Assembly (NCBI RefSeq): GCF_003568665.1
Contig: NZ_QXMH01000004.1
Location: 104,942 to 168,941 of the forward strand
DNA: 64,000 nucleotides
Source of the DNA: Chitinophaga alhagiae
GTDB taxonomy: Bacteria > Bacteroidota > Bacteroidia > Chitinophagales > Chitinophagaceae
Direction: 5' to 3'
The translations under genes were made by a program, and so were the position numbers. This document shows positions 1 through 8,422 of the stretch, piece by piece; the first letter of the stretch is position 1; each line of letters starts with the position of its first letter. Below the pieces are notes generated by a model, which saw only the letters and a program-made list of their open reading frames with translations, had not been told where the DNA came from and searched no databases.

Positions 1-604
1 TGGTGGCCTGCTGTTGCCGCTGCAGCTCCGCCAGCTGCTGGAACAGCTGTTTGGCCTTCACCTTCCAGGTTTTCTGGTAAGAAGCCGCCAGGGTAAGGTC
101 TCCCCCCTTGGGCGTAAAGGTGAACTCAAACCGCGGATTGTCATTCAGCTGGTCAAAATTCAGGTCTGCCAGGTAAGTGTGCTGGAAAGGATGGATATCC
201 TGCTTTATTTCGAGGAAAAGCGAGTTATTCAGCCATATTTCGAAATGGAAAGCATATACCCGGCTGGTTTCGTTCAGCAGGTGGAACTTGAGAGTGGTCA
301 CCACATCGTCATACCCGTCAGACCCGAAAACGGGCAACATGGTCAGGAACATGCCTTTTTCGGGCTTTTGCACCCCTGAAGGCTTTTCCCGGCGTATTTC
401 CTCACCCGGCGTTCTTTTGGGCGGCAAAGGCGCCTTTTTCTGCGTAAAACGGTGAAAATAAGGGAAGTCTATCTGGTCAAGGTACACGGGGAAGCTGGTG
501 CCGCCCACTTCCACCATCACCATTTTATCGTTAATGATATCCACCACCGTTCCTTCCTCCTTGGAATGGAGCATCAGGATACGGTCGCCTACTGTATATT
601 TCAT
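1..604 (-). CDS. DUF2027/Smr-type protein, 3' end cut by window edge
   Basis: The reading frame opens at the ATG at 604 and stays open to base 1, so only the N-terminal ~201 residues are visible. They begin with a short beta-rich module (MKYTVGDRILML, then VDIINDKMVMVEVGG, which looks like a small SH3/Tudor-like barrel), followed by a Lys/Pro/Arg-rich linker and a DUF2027-like beta domain (FLTMLPVFGSDGYDDV). In Bacteroidota this architecture normally ends in a Smr endonuclease-like domain, which would lie outside the window; that part is inferred from the family. The visible end is a Gln-rich helix. It is the last visible gene of a minus-strand run, 35 bases after the DoxX gene. Exact role unknown. 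Confidence 0.7.
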   Translation of the reverse strand, partial: MKYTVGDRILMLHSKEEGTVVDIINDKMVMVEVGGTSFPVYLDQIDFPYFHRFTQKKAPLPPKRTPGEEIRREKPSGVQKPEKGMFLTMLPVFGSDGYDDVVTTLKFHLLNETSRVYAFHFEIWLNNSLFLEIKQDIHPFQHTYLADLNFDQLNDNPRFEFTFTPKGGDLTLAASYQKTWKVKAKQLFQQLAELQRQQQAT

Positions 605-639
605 AGCAGGCAAAATTAGTATGCCGCCGGTAAAAAAGA

Positions 640-1092
640 TCAGCTTCCCCGAACTTTTTCAGGATGCCGCCTCATGTATTCGTCTACGGAGAGCGGCCCG
701 CTGCCTTCCACCAAAAAGAAGCACAGCAGGAACAGCACTACCAGCGAAAGGGCCATTTCGGAGTACACGGCAAAAAGGTTGGTGGAAGAATTGATGAAAA
801 AGACCGCCCCAAGGAGAATGGGCAGGTTGGCAATAACGCCTGCGCGGGTGAGCAGGCCCAGCGTAATGAAGAGGCCGCCTACCAGGTGGGCAAAAACAAT
901 GATATGGGCCAGGCCAAAAGATACTACTGTCAGGAAAGGATGCTCGTCGATCTGCGCCTTCAGCAGGTCAATGTTGTTGATGAATTGCACACCTTTCCAG
1001 ATCAGAACAAGGCCCAGCAAAACTCTCAGGCCATCGATCCATTTGGGATGATGCGTGTCACCCCAGCGTTCTATTCGATTCACGAGGTTCAT
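640..1092 (-). CDS. DoxX family membrane protein
   Basis: A 150-residue protein with four predicted membrane segments (about 20-38, 55-82, 85-103 and 110-130), matching the size and topology of DoxX/SURF4-type proteins. The motif GLRVLLGLVLIWKGVQF in the first helix is typical of the family. An in-frame start 25 codons further upstream exists, but the ATG at 1092 gives the normal family N-terminus (MNLVNRIERW). DoxX proteins are inner-membrane proteins, often linked to redox or thiol homeostasis; the substrate here is unknown. It lies 123 bases downstream of the amino acid permease on the same strand. Confidence 0.75.
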   Translation of the reverse strand: MNLVNRIERWGDTHHPKWIDGLRVLLGLVLIWKGVQFINNIDLLKAQIDEHPFLTVVSFGLAHIIVFAHLVGGLFITLGLLTRAGVIANLPILLGAVFFINSSTNLFAVYSEMALSLVVLFLLCFFLVEGSGPLSVDEYMRRHPEKVRGS

Positions 1093-1215
1093 AACAGAAG
1101 TTTTTAAATTATCAAAGAGCAACTGTACTAAAGTTACGGAATTTCCCGCATACCGCTTCAACAGCAACGCCCCGGCAACCAGTGGGGGCCAGGGCGTGCT
1201 TATAATGATACAAAC

Positions 1216-2898
1216 CTATTTAGCCAGTTTGCTCTTCCAGTACCCGTAGAGGAAATACACCAGCAAACCGCCCGCCATCCAGCAAAAGAACACTACCCAG
1301 CTTTTTACCGGGATCTCTATCATCAGGTACAGGCAGCAGAGCATGCCCAGCACGGGAATGAGAGACAGTTTTTTGACGATGGTGGCCAGGGTGATGCCTA
1401 CGGCCAGCAGCAGGAATATCAGGTAGAGGATGTACTCGTGCTGCAGGTTGTCTACAGACACAAAGGCGGCCTTCATATTGGCAAAAGCAGCGCCCGTTTT
1501 ATCACTGAAAAAGAAGCAGAACAAAATCAGCAGCGCGGGTATGATGAAGCGACCGTTGATATACGGCAGGTTGAACTTTTTGGTACCTGGCTCCGCCTTT
1601 GGCAGCAGCAGCACGCCGCCGCACACCAGCACAAAGGCGAACAGGGTGCCTATGCTGGTCAGGTCTGTTACAATACCGCTTTCCACGAACAGGGAGGGAA
1701 CGGCCACAATAAAACCGGTTACAATGGTAGAGAAGCCGGGCGTCTGGTATTTGGGATGCACCCTGGCAAAACGCTTGGGCAGCAGCCCGTCCCGGCTCAT
1801 GCTCATCCAGATGCGGGGCTGCCCTATCTGGAACACCAGTATTACGCTGGTGGCCGCTACCACGGCGCTGATGGAGATCACGTACCCGATCTTCTCCATG
1901 TTCAGCTTGTCAAACACGTAGGCCAGCGGGTCAGACACATGGTTGAACTCGGCATAGTTCACCATGCCGGTGATCACCAGGGTTACCACCACGTAAATAA
2001 CGGTACAGATAATGAGGGAATAGATCATGGCGCGCGGCATATCGCGCTGGGGGTTGGCGCTTTCTTCCGCCGTAGTGGAAATAGCGTCAAAACCTATATA
2101 GGCAAAGAACACGGAAGACACCCCTTTCAGCACGCCCTCAAATTTATTGGGCATGAAGGGCGTCCAGTTATCCGTATTGATGTAAAAAACACCGATCAGT
2201 ATCACCACCAGCAGTACCACAATTTTCAGCCCCACCATGAAGTTGGCGCTGCGCTTGCTTTCCCTGATGCCGATGTAGGCCACAATGGTGATCAGCATTA
2301 CTATCAGGAAGGCGGGTATGTTCATGATCACCTTCCAGTTGCCCAGCACGGGGGCGGTGGTGAACGCCAGCCGGTCTACCGCGGCGTTCCCGCTAACGGC
2401 CACTTCATAGGCCGCTTTGGCCGTATCGTAGTCCGTAGTAAGCCAGGCGGGCAGGTGAATGTTCATGCCTTCCAGCACGTTGTTGAAATAGCTGCTCCAT
2501 GAAATGGCCACCACAATGTTGCCGATGGAATATTCCAGTATCAGCGCCCAGCCAATGATCCAGGCGGCCAGTTCGCCAAACGTAACGTAGGAGTAGGTGT
2601 AGGCGCTGCCGGCCACGGGCACGCGGGAGGCAAACTCCGCGTAGCACAGGGCGGTAAAGCCGCAGGTAATAGCCGTTAAGAGGAACAGGAAAATGACCCC
2701 GGGGCCGCCGTTGTAGGCAGCCTGGCCAATGGTAGAAAAAATGCCCGCGCCAATAACGGCCGCCACGCCCATGAGCGTGAGGTCCCGCACGTTCAGCACT
2801 TTTCTCAGGCCGGAGCTGCCGTGCGCGTCAGACGCGCCTTCCTGCGCGTCTTTCAGTATAGCGGACAGCGGTTTTTTCCTGAAAAGCGATGTAGACAT
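1216..2898 (-). CDS. APC-family amino acid permease
   Basis: A 560-residue inner-membrane transporter of the amino acid-polyamine-organocation family, with about twelve to fourteen hydrophobic segments. The first helix carries the glycine-rich substrate/ion-binding signature (MGVAAVIGAGIFSTIG), and helix 6 carries FFAYIGFDAISTTAEE, both typical of the CAT/YfnA branch that exchanges or imports cationic or neutral amino acids. The N-terminal ~40 residues (SLFRKKPLSAILKD) are cytoplasmic and resemble other Bacteroidota members. Substrate cannot be assigned from sequence. It follows the polyprenyl synthase gene by 48 bases. Confidence 0.85.
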   Translation of the reverse strand: MSTSLFRKKPLSAILKDAQEGASDAHGSSGLRKVLNVRDLTLMGVAAVIGAGIFSTIGQAAYNGGPGVIFLFLLTAITCGFTALCYAEFASRVPVAGSAYTYSYVTFGELAAWIIGWALILEYSIGNIVVAISWSSYFNNVLEGMNIHLPAWLTTDYDTAKAAYEVAVSGNAAVDRLAFTTAPVLGNWKVIMNIPAFLIVMLITIVAYIGIRESKRSANFMVGLKIVVLLVVILIGVFYINTDNWTPFMPNKFEGVLKGVSSVFFAYIGFDAISTTAEESANPQRDMPRAMIYSLIICTVIYVVVTLVITGMVNYAEFNHVSDPLAYVFDKLNMEKIGYVISISAVVAATSVILVFQIGQPRIWMSMSRDGLLPKRFARVHPKYQTPGFSTIVTGFIVAVPSLFVESGIVTDLTSIGTLFAFVLVCGGVLLLPKAEPGTKKFNLPYINGRFIIPALLILFCFFFSDKTGAAFANMKAAFVSVDNLQHEYILYLIFLLLAVGITLATIVKKLSLIPVLGMLCCLYLMIEIPVKSWVVFFCWMAGGLLVYFLYGYWKSKLAK

Positions 2899-2946
2899 GT
2901 TGTAACAAGAGGTTGATATAGATTTAAATATAAGACTTCTCAGTTA

Positions 2947-3918
2947 TCAATGCTGCCGCGTGAGCAGAAAATCTGCGAGGTCCCGCAACGGCGTTTTGCG
3001 GCTGGAAAGCACGGCAATAGCGTCCAGGTGCTCAAAAGCGCTTTCGCAGAAGCGTTCCTTTTCCTTTTCCGCCCAGGCATCCACGCGGCAATCGTGAAAC
3101 ACCTGCAGCACCTCTTGCACCTTGTTGGCAGGGTTGGTGGTCATCAGCTGGTGCAGGTGCTCTTTTTGCACTGGGGTGCAAAGCTCCAGCGCTTTCAGCA
3201 GCAGAAAGGTCTTTTTATTGATGAGGATGTCTCCCCCCTGCTGTTTCCCGAATTTCTCCGGGTCCCCGAAGGCATCCAGGTAATCGTCCTGTATCTGGAA
3301 GGCGATGCCTACATTTTTACCGAACTCGTACAGGTGCTGCTGGTTGCCTTCGCTGCCGCCGCCGATGATGGCGCCCATCTGCAGGCTGGCAGCCAGCAGT
3401 ACGGAGGTTTTGAGGGCTATCATGTTCACATAGTCCGCATAATTCACCTGCTCCGGCCTCATCTGCTCCATGTCCATATCCAGTTGCTGGCCTTCGCATA
3501 CTTCGCGGGCCGCCTTGTTGAATACGTTGGTGAGTTTTTGCCGGGTTTTGCTGTTGATCTTGTTCAGGTAGTCGTAACAGTGTATCAGCATCACGTCTCC
3601 CGCCAGTATGGCCGCCGCGTCGCTGTACTTGGTATGCACCGTGGCCATGCCCCGGCGCAGCGGGGCCTTGTCCATAATATCATCATGAATGAGCGTAAAG
3701 TTGTGGAACAGTTCTATGGCGTTGGCCGCATAATATGCATCGGGATGCAGCTCGTCAAACAGCTCGTTGCCCAGCAGGCATAACACCGGGCGTACCCTTT
3801 TGCCGCCTATGCCCAGGATGTATTGCGCCGGGTCGTACAAGTTGGCAGGATGTTCCGGGAATTGTCTTTTTCCAAATTGCTGTTCGAATTTTTCCAGTAA
3901 CTCTTTAAATGAATGCAT
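2947..3918 (-). CDS. Polyprenyl (geranylgeranyl/farnesyl) diphosphate synthase
   Basis: A 323-residue trans-prenyltransferase. Conserved elements: GGKRVRP at 38-44 (diphosphate binding), first Asp-rich motif DDIMD at 79-83 followed by RRG, and second Asp-rich motif DDYLD at 211-215; the aspartates chelate the Mg ions that ionise the allylic diphosphate. Phe74, five residues before the first motif, is the kind of bulky residue that limits chain length, so a C15-C20 product is more likely than a long quinone side chain (inference, low certainty). The gene starts 16 bases after the rnr stop codon, so it is probably co-transcribed with rnr. Confidence 0.88.
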   Translation of the reverse strand: MHSFKELLEKFEQQFGKRQFPEHPANLYDPAQYILGIGGKRVRPVLCLLGNELFDELHPDAYYAANAIELFHNFTLIHDDIMDKAPLRRGMATVHTKYSDAAAILAGDVMLIHCYDYLNKINSKTRQKLTNVFNKAAREVCEGQQLDMDMEQMRPEQVNYADYVNMIALKTSVLLAASLQMGAIIGGGSEGNQQHLYEFGKNVGIAFQIQDDYLDAFGDPEKFGKQQGGDILINKKTFLLLKALELCTPVQKEHLHQLMTTNPANKVQEVLQVFHDCRVDAWAEKEKERFCESAFEHLDAIAVLSSRKTPLRDLADFLLTRQH

Positions 3919-3934
3919 GATCGCTGCTTATGTT

Positions 3935-6034
3935 TTACTTCTTTTTCTTCTTCCCTTTTGTTTTGTCTGCTTTGGCGCGGTTGCTTCCCGGCTTATTCGC
4001 TCCCGCACGGCCGCCCGTTTTGCCACCCCTTCCGGCGGCTTTTGCTTGCTGGCGGCCCCTGGCCGGCCCTGTGGCAGCCCCGGCCCCGGTATCCAGGTCT
4101 TCTACCAGGTCATAGTCCAGCTGTCGTTTGGCCAGGTTGGCGGCCACCACGCGGATCACCACCTTGTCTCCGATGCGTATCTTGCGGCCCGTTTGCTGGC
4201 CTACCAGGGCGTAGTCAGATTCGGAATGCCTGAATTCTTCTGTCATGTTGTGAATGCTCACCAGGCCTTCGCACTTGGTATCAACTGTTTCCACCCAGAA
4301 GCCGAAATGCGCCACACCGCTCACTACGCCGGCAAAGGTATCGCCAATGAACTGCTGCATGTATTCCACTTGCTTGTATTTGTTGCCGGCGCGTTCCGCG
4401 TCCATGGCCTTTCTTTCCATTTCTGAAGAGTGCTTGCAGCGTTTTTCCAGCAGCTTGTCCGGCTTCACCTCGCCCGCCAGGCATTGCGCCAGTATACGGT
4501 GTACCAGCACGTCCGGATAGCGGCGGATGGGCGATGTGAAATGGCAGTAATGCATAAAACCCAGCCCGTAGTGGCCTATGTTTTCCGTGGTGTACACGGC
4601 CTTGGCCATGGTGCGGATGCCGAGGGTTTCCAGCACATGCTGCTCAGGCTTGCCCTGCACCAGTTGCAGCATCTTGTTGAAAGAGGCGGCAATGCTTTCC
4701 GGCGTGTTCACATCGAACTTGTAGCCGAACTTGGCGGCAAACACGGCAAATACATGCATCTTTTCTTCATCAGGCGTATCATGCACGCGGTACGGGAAAG
4801 GCACGGGCTGCTTGTTGGCCTTCTGTTTGCTCACGTATTCCGCCACCGTGCGGTTGGCCAGCAGCATAAACTCTTCAATGAGCTGATGCGCTTCCTTGCT
4901 TTCTTTCACTACCACGCCTATGGGTTTGCCGTGCTCGTCCAGCCGGAAGCGCACTTCCTGTGACGAGAAGTTGATGGCGCCCTCTTTGAAACGTTTTTTG
5001 CGCATGGTTTGGGCCATGCTGTTCAGCAGCAGCACTTCGCCCTCATACGGCCCTTCGCCGCTTTCAATAATGTCCTGCACCTCTTCGTAAGTAAAACGGT
5101 GCGCGGAATGGATCACGGTACGGCCCAGCCAGAATTGTTTCACCACGGCCTTTTCATCCATCTGGAACACGGCGGAGAACGTGAGCTTGTCTTCATGCGG
5201 CCGCAGGGAGCACAGCTCGTTGGAGATCTTTTCCGGCAGCATGGGCAGCACCCTGTCCGGCAGGTACACGGAGGTGGCGCGGCGGTCTGCCTCTTTGTCC
5301 AGCGCGGAACCGGGCTGTACATACTGGCTTACGTCCGCAATGTGTACGCCTATTTCATACAGGCCGTTCTTCAGTTTGCGGATAGACAGGGCATCGTCAA
5401 AATCCTTGGCGTCTACCGGGTCTATGGTGAAGGTGAGTATTTTACGGAAGTCTTTGCGCCGGGCCAGTTCCTCTTTGGAGATGCGCTCTTCCATGGTGGC
5501 CAGCTCTTCCAGCACTTCATCGGGGAACTGCAGGGGAAAACCGCTTTCCACCAGTATTTCTTTCATGGCCAGGTCATTGGTATCGCTGGCGTCCAGTATT
5601 TCCACTATTTCACCTACGGGCTTGCGCGTTTTTTCGCCCCAGGCTACAATGCGCACCACGGCTTTATCTCCGTCTTTAGCCTCTTTGAGGGAATTTTCGG
5701 GGATGTAGATGTCCGGTACAAAGGCGCCTTTTTCCGGCACCAGAAAGGCAAAGGTCTTGTTCAGCTGGATGGTGCCGGTAAACTCGGTCTTTCTGCGTTT
5801 GAGCACGTCCGTCACAAACCCTTCCATCCGGCCCAGGCTTCTGCCCTGGCGGATCACGTCTACCAGTACTTCATCCCCGTCCAGCGCCGTGTTGAGGTTT
5901 TTCTGTTTCACCAGTATATCGCTGCTAAGGCCTTCTACGGCTACAAACGCCATACCGGAGCGGGTTACGTCCACAATACCTTTATATGTTTTTTTCTGGC
6001 TGCTGTCTTTTTTCGGTTTTTTCTTCTTTGTCAT
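3935..6034 (-). CDS. rnr: Ribonuclease R
   Basis: A 3'-5' exoribonuclease of the RNase II/R family, 699 residues from the ATG at 6034. Order: basic N-terminus (MTKKKKPKKDSSQKK), two cold-shock domains, the RNB catalytic domain with DPVDAKDFDDALS carrying the metal-binding aspartates, a C-terminal S1 domain (DTFAGVVSGVAHFGFWVE), and a Lys/Arg/Gly-rich tail typical of RNase R, which helps unwind structured RNA. An upstream in-frame ATG at 6058 would overlap the end of lpxK by 14 bases; the start at 6034 leaves a clean 10-base gap and is preferred. RNase R degrades structured RNA and, with SmpB/tmRNA (smpB is at 13576), non-stop mRNAs. Confidence 0.93.
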   Translation of the reverse strand: MTKKKKPKKDSSQKKTYKGIVDVTRSGMAFVAVEGLSSDILVKQKNLNTALDGDEVLVDVIRQGRSLGRMEGFVTDVLKRRKTEFTGTIQLNKTFAFLVPEKGAFVPDIYIPENSLKEAKDGDKAVVRIVAWGEKTRKPVGEIVEILDASDTNDLAMKEILVESGFPLQFPDEVLEELATMEERISKEELARRKDFRKILTFTIDPVDAKDFDDALSIRKLKNGLYEIGVHIADVSQYVQPGSALDKEADRRATSVYLPDRVLPMLPEKISNELCSLRPHEDKLTFSAVFQMDEKAVVKQFWLGRTVIHSAHRFTYEEVQDIIESGEGPYEGEVLLLNSMAQTMRKKRFKEGAINFSSQEVRFRLDEHGKPIGVVVKESKEAHQLIEEFMLLANRTVAEYVSKQKANKQPVPFPYRVHDTPDEEKMHVFAVFAAKFGYKFDVNTPESIAASFNKMLQLVQGKPEQHVLETLGIRTMAKAVYTTENIGHYGLGFMHYCHFTSPIRRYPDVLVHRILAQCLAGEVKPDKLLEKRCKHSSEMERKAMDAERAGNKYKQVEYMQQFIGDTFAGVVSGVAHFGFWVETVDTKCEGLVSIHNMTEEFRHSESDYALVGQQTGRKIRIGDKVVIRVVAANLAKRQLDYDLVEDLDTGAGAATGPARGRQQAKAAGRGGKTGGRAGANKPGSNRAKADKTKGKKKKK

Positions 6035-6044
6035 TGATATGATT

Positions 6045-7118
6045 TTAGGGTTCTGCACCCGCTGCTATAGCCTCCGCAACATAGTCAAAAATATAACTAT
6101 TAAATGAACCCGCCGCTTCAAACAGGAAGCTCACTTCCACAGGCAGCACCATTACCGGCAGCTGCATGGCCTGTAGCTGGTCTTCCAGCAGCCGCAGGCG
6201 AACGGCGTCTTTTTCCGTGGTGAGTATCACTTTTTGCGGCCCGTCCAGGTGCTCCAGCTCCTGCTTCATCTTGTCAAGATCTTTCCGGGCGTAGTAATAA
6301 TGGTCCGGGAAGGCCAGCAGGTGTACGTTTGCATGCTTTTGCAGCAAATGCTGTACCATTGGTTCCGGCCGGGCTATGCCGCAGGCCACCAGTATGGCGG
6401 CCCCTGGCGGCAGCTGTTGCGGGCCGCCTGGCAGCAGGGGGTATGGCGTGCCGTACTGCAAGGTGGTGAAAAATACGCGCTGGTGCGGCAGCGGCGCTAT
6501 TTCACGCACTATGGCGGCCTTTTCCTGTACAGAGAGGCCGGGCGGGCATTTGGACACAATAATGGCATTGGCCCGGTGGTAGCCTTTCCTGCCTTCGCGC
6601 AGGCGGCCGAAGGGCACTACATGGTCCCGGGTGAACAGGCGGCTGTAGTCCGTTACCATCAGGTTCAGCCCCGGTTTAATGGAACGGTGCTGAAAGGCGT
6701 CATCCAGCAGGATAACGGCAATATCAGGCTGTTCTCCCAGCAACTGGGGCACGGCCAGCATCCGCTCCTCTCCCACGCAAACGGTTACATCGGGAAATTT
6801 ACGGTGGAACTGCATGGGCTCATCCCCGATATCTGCCGCGGTGCTTTGCGGCCCGGCCAGCAAAAAACCTTTGGTATTGCGGTTGTAGCCGCGGCTGAGG
6901 GTGGCCGTTCTATATTGGTCTTTCAGCAGCCGTATCAGGTACTCCACATGGGGGGTTTTGCCGGTGCCGCCTACAGAGAGGTTGCCTACGGCTATCACCG
7001 GCAGGTCAAACTCCACGGAGGTGAGCACGCCATTGTCGTACAGCCGGTTTCGTATCCACAATACAAGGCCGTACAGCAGGGAAAAAGGGTATAAAAGATA
7101 ATTGAGATATTGCCACAC
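6045..7118 (-). CDS. lpxK: Tetraacyldisaccharide 4'-kinase
   Basis: A 357-residue kinase that phosphorylates the 4' position of the lipid A disaccharide precursor at the cytoplasmic face of the inner membrane. The N-terminus has a hydrophobic anchoring helix (LNYLLYPFSLLYGLVLWIRN), followed by the P-loop GNLSVGGTGKTP and later LLDDAFQHR, the characteristic LpxK motif. TTEKDAVRL near the C-terminus is also typical. Length matches the family. It lies between the 5-formyl-THF cyclo-ligase gene (18-base gap) and rnr. Its presence confirms a Gram-negative, lipid A-producing cell. Confidence 0.93.
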   Translation of the reverse strand: MWQYLNYLLYPFSLLYGLVLWIRNRLYDNGVLTSVEFDLPVIAVGNLSVGGTGKTPHVEYLIRLLKDQYRTATLSRGYNRNTKGFLLAGPQSTAADIGDEPMQFHRKFPDVTVCVGEERMLAVPQLLGEQPDIAVILLDDAFQHRSIKPGLNLMVTDYSRLFTRDHVVPFGRLREGRKGYHRANAIIVSKCPPGLSVQEKAAIVREIAPLPHQRVFFTTLQYGTPYPLLPGGPQQLPPGAAILVACGIARPEPMVQHLLQKHANVHLLAFPDHYYYARKDLDKMKQELEHLDGPQKVILTTEKDAVRLRLLEDQLQAMQLPVMVLPVEVSFLFEAAGSFNSYIFDYVAEAIAAGAEP

Positions 7119-7136
7119 CTGGTTTTGCTGTTTTTG

Positions 7137-7721
7137 TTAGTCCTGGAAATAATATACCTGCTGAGGGGTTACCACAATGTTCATCGGCACGTCCCCTTCG
7201 TAGGCGTCTTCTATCAGTTCGGGCAGCGGGGGGAACAGGCTGAGGCCAATGGCCTTCACATCTTCCCGGCATTGCTGCAAAAATTCGTCGTACATGCCCT
7301 TGCCGTACCCTACGCGGTGGCCGGCCTCATCAAATGCCAGCATGGGAACGAACACCACGTCTATCTCCTTCGGCGCCACAATGCGGCCGCTGTCAGGCTC
7401 CGGTATGCCGTAGGCGTTCTGCACCAGCCGCGTTTGCTCGTCCCAGCGGAAATGCTGCATATTGCCCGTGGCCAGGTAAGAGCGGGAAAGCACCAGCTGC
7501 ACACCGGGGTATTGCTCCCGCAGCCATGCGGCCAGCGGGTAGGTATCTACCTCTTTTTTGGCCATGATGGGCAAAAACAGGTGAATGAAACCCGGGCTGC
7601 CCAGGTGAAGCTCCCGGCAATTCAGCAGCAGCTCCCCGTTCAGGCGTGCGGCCTCTTCCGCCGGCAGGGCCAGCCGCCGTGCAAGATAGGACTTTCGTAT
7701 ATCCTTTTTCGTGAACGTCAT
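7137..7721 (-). CDS. 5-formyltetrahydrofolate cyclo-ligase
   Basis: A 194-residue member of the 5-FTHF cyclo-ligase (MTHFS) family, which uses ATP to convert 5-formyl-THF into 5,10-methenyl-THF in the cytoplasm. The family's ATP-binding signature VGYGKGMYDEFL lies near the C-terminus. A longer in-frame reading begins at 7835 but lies entirely inside bioD; the ATG at 7721 overlaps the bioD stop codon by four bases (ATGA), a classic sign of translational coupling, and gives the usual N-terminus MTFTKKDIRKSYLARR. Confidence 0.9.
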   Translation of the reverse strand: MTFTKKDIRKSYLARRLALPAEEAARLNGELLLNCRELHLGSPGFIHLFLPIMAKKEVDTYPLAAWLREQYPGVQLVLSRSYLATGNMQHFRWDEQTRLVQNAYGIPEPDSGRIVAPKEIDVVFVPMLAFDEAGHRVGYGKGMYDEFLQQCREDVKAIGLSLFPPLPELIEDAYEGDVPMNIVVTPQQVYYFQD

Positions 7722-8359
7722 GCAGTAACCAGTTGTTGCAGCAACGGCCCCATCAGTTCCGCCTGCAGCCGCACAAAGTCTTTGTTCAGCTTGCGCGCGC
7801 GCGGAATGCGGGTAATGCGGGGGTAATGGCTCCATTCCACCACATCGTCTTCATTACTGTGATGGTCCCCGTTAAAGATCCATCCCACTACCGGTATTTC
7901 CGCCTGCTTGAGGGCCATGGCCGTGAGCAGGCAATGGTTAATGCTGCCCAGGTAGTTTTGCGCCACAATAATTACTTTGGCTTCGAGCGCCCTGATGAGG
8001 TCAAGCATGAACACGTCCCCGTTCAGCGGCACCATCAGCCCGCCGGCGCCTTCAATAATGAGGGGCTGGCCCGGCTGCTGCAGCTTGCGGGCATGTTCCA
8101 CTATCTTGTCCTCAAAAATGGTAATGCCTTCCCGCCGCGCCGCCAGGTGGGGAGACGCCGGCATGCGCAACCTGTACAGTTCATCCCGTACCAGGGAAGG
8201 ATTGCTCAGCAATGCACGCACGGTTTGCGTATCCGTTGTATCCTGCAGGCCCGCCTGTACCGGCTTCCAGTATTGCGCGCCCAAAGCCTCGGCCACACAG
8301 GCCGAAGCCACTGTTTTGCCTACGCCGGTACCTATACCGGTGATGAAGATGTTGTTCAT
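7718..8359 (-). CDS. bioD: Dethiobiotin synthetase
   Basis: A 213-residue ATP-dependent carboligase that forms the ureido ring of dethiobiotin from diaminopelargonate and CO2, the penultimate step of biotin synthesis. The P-loop ITGIGTGVGKTVASAC is at residues 5-20, and EGAGGLMVPLN is the typical BioD substrate-binding segment. It is the first gene of the minus-strand run and is divergent from the cystathionine beta-synthase gene (63 bases between starts). No other bio genes are in the window. Confidence 0.92.
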   Translation of the reverse strand: MNNIFITGIGTGVGKTVASACVAEALGAQYWKPVQAGLQDTTDTQTVRALLSNPSLVRDELYRLRMPASPHLAARREGITIFEDKIVEHARKLQQPGQPLIIEGAGGLMVPLNGDVFMLDLIRALEAKVIIVAQNYLGSINHCLLTAMALKQAEIPVVGWIFNGDHHSNEDDVVEWSHYPRITRIPRARKLNKDFVRLQAELMGPLLQQLVTA

Positions 8360-8422
8360 AGAAGCAAATATAAACCATCATTCGCCCAATTACCTTAATT
8401 TCGTTCACCAAGCATCAAGATT

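Noticed and set aside
1438..2502. Plus-strand frame (354 codons) opposite the amino acid permease
   Set aside because: Shadow frame with His/Gly-rich nonsense composition over a well-recognised transporter.
7722..7835. N-terminal extension of 5-formyl-THF cyclo-ligase
   Set aside because: Lies wholly inside bioD in another frame; the ATGA overlap start fits the family length.
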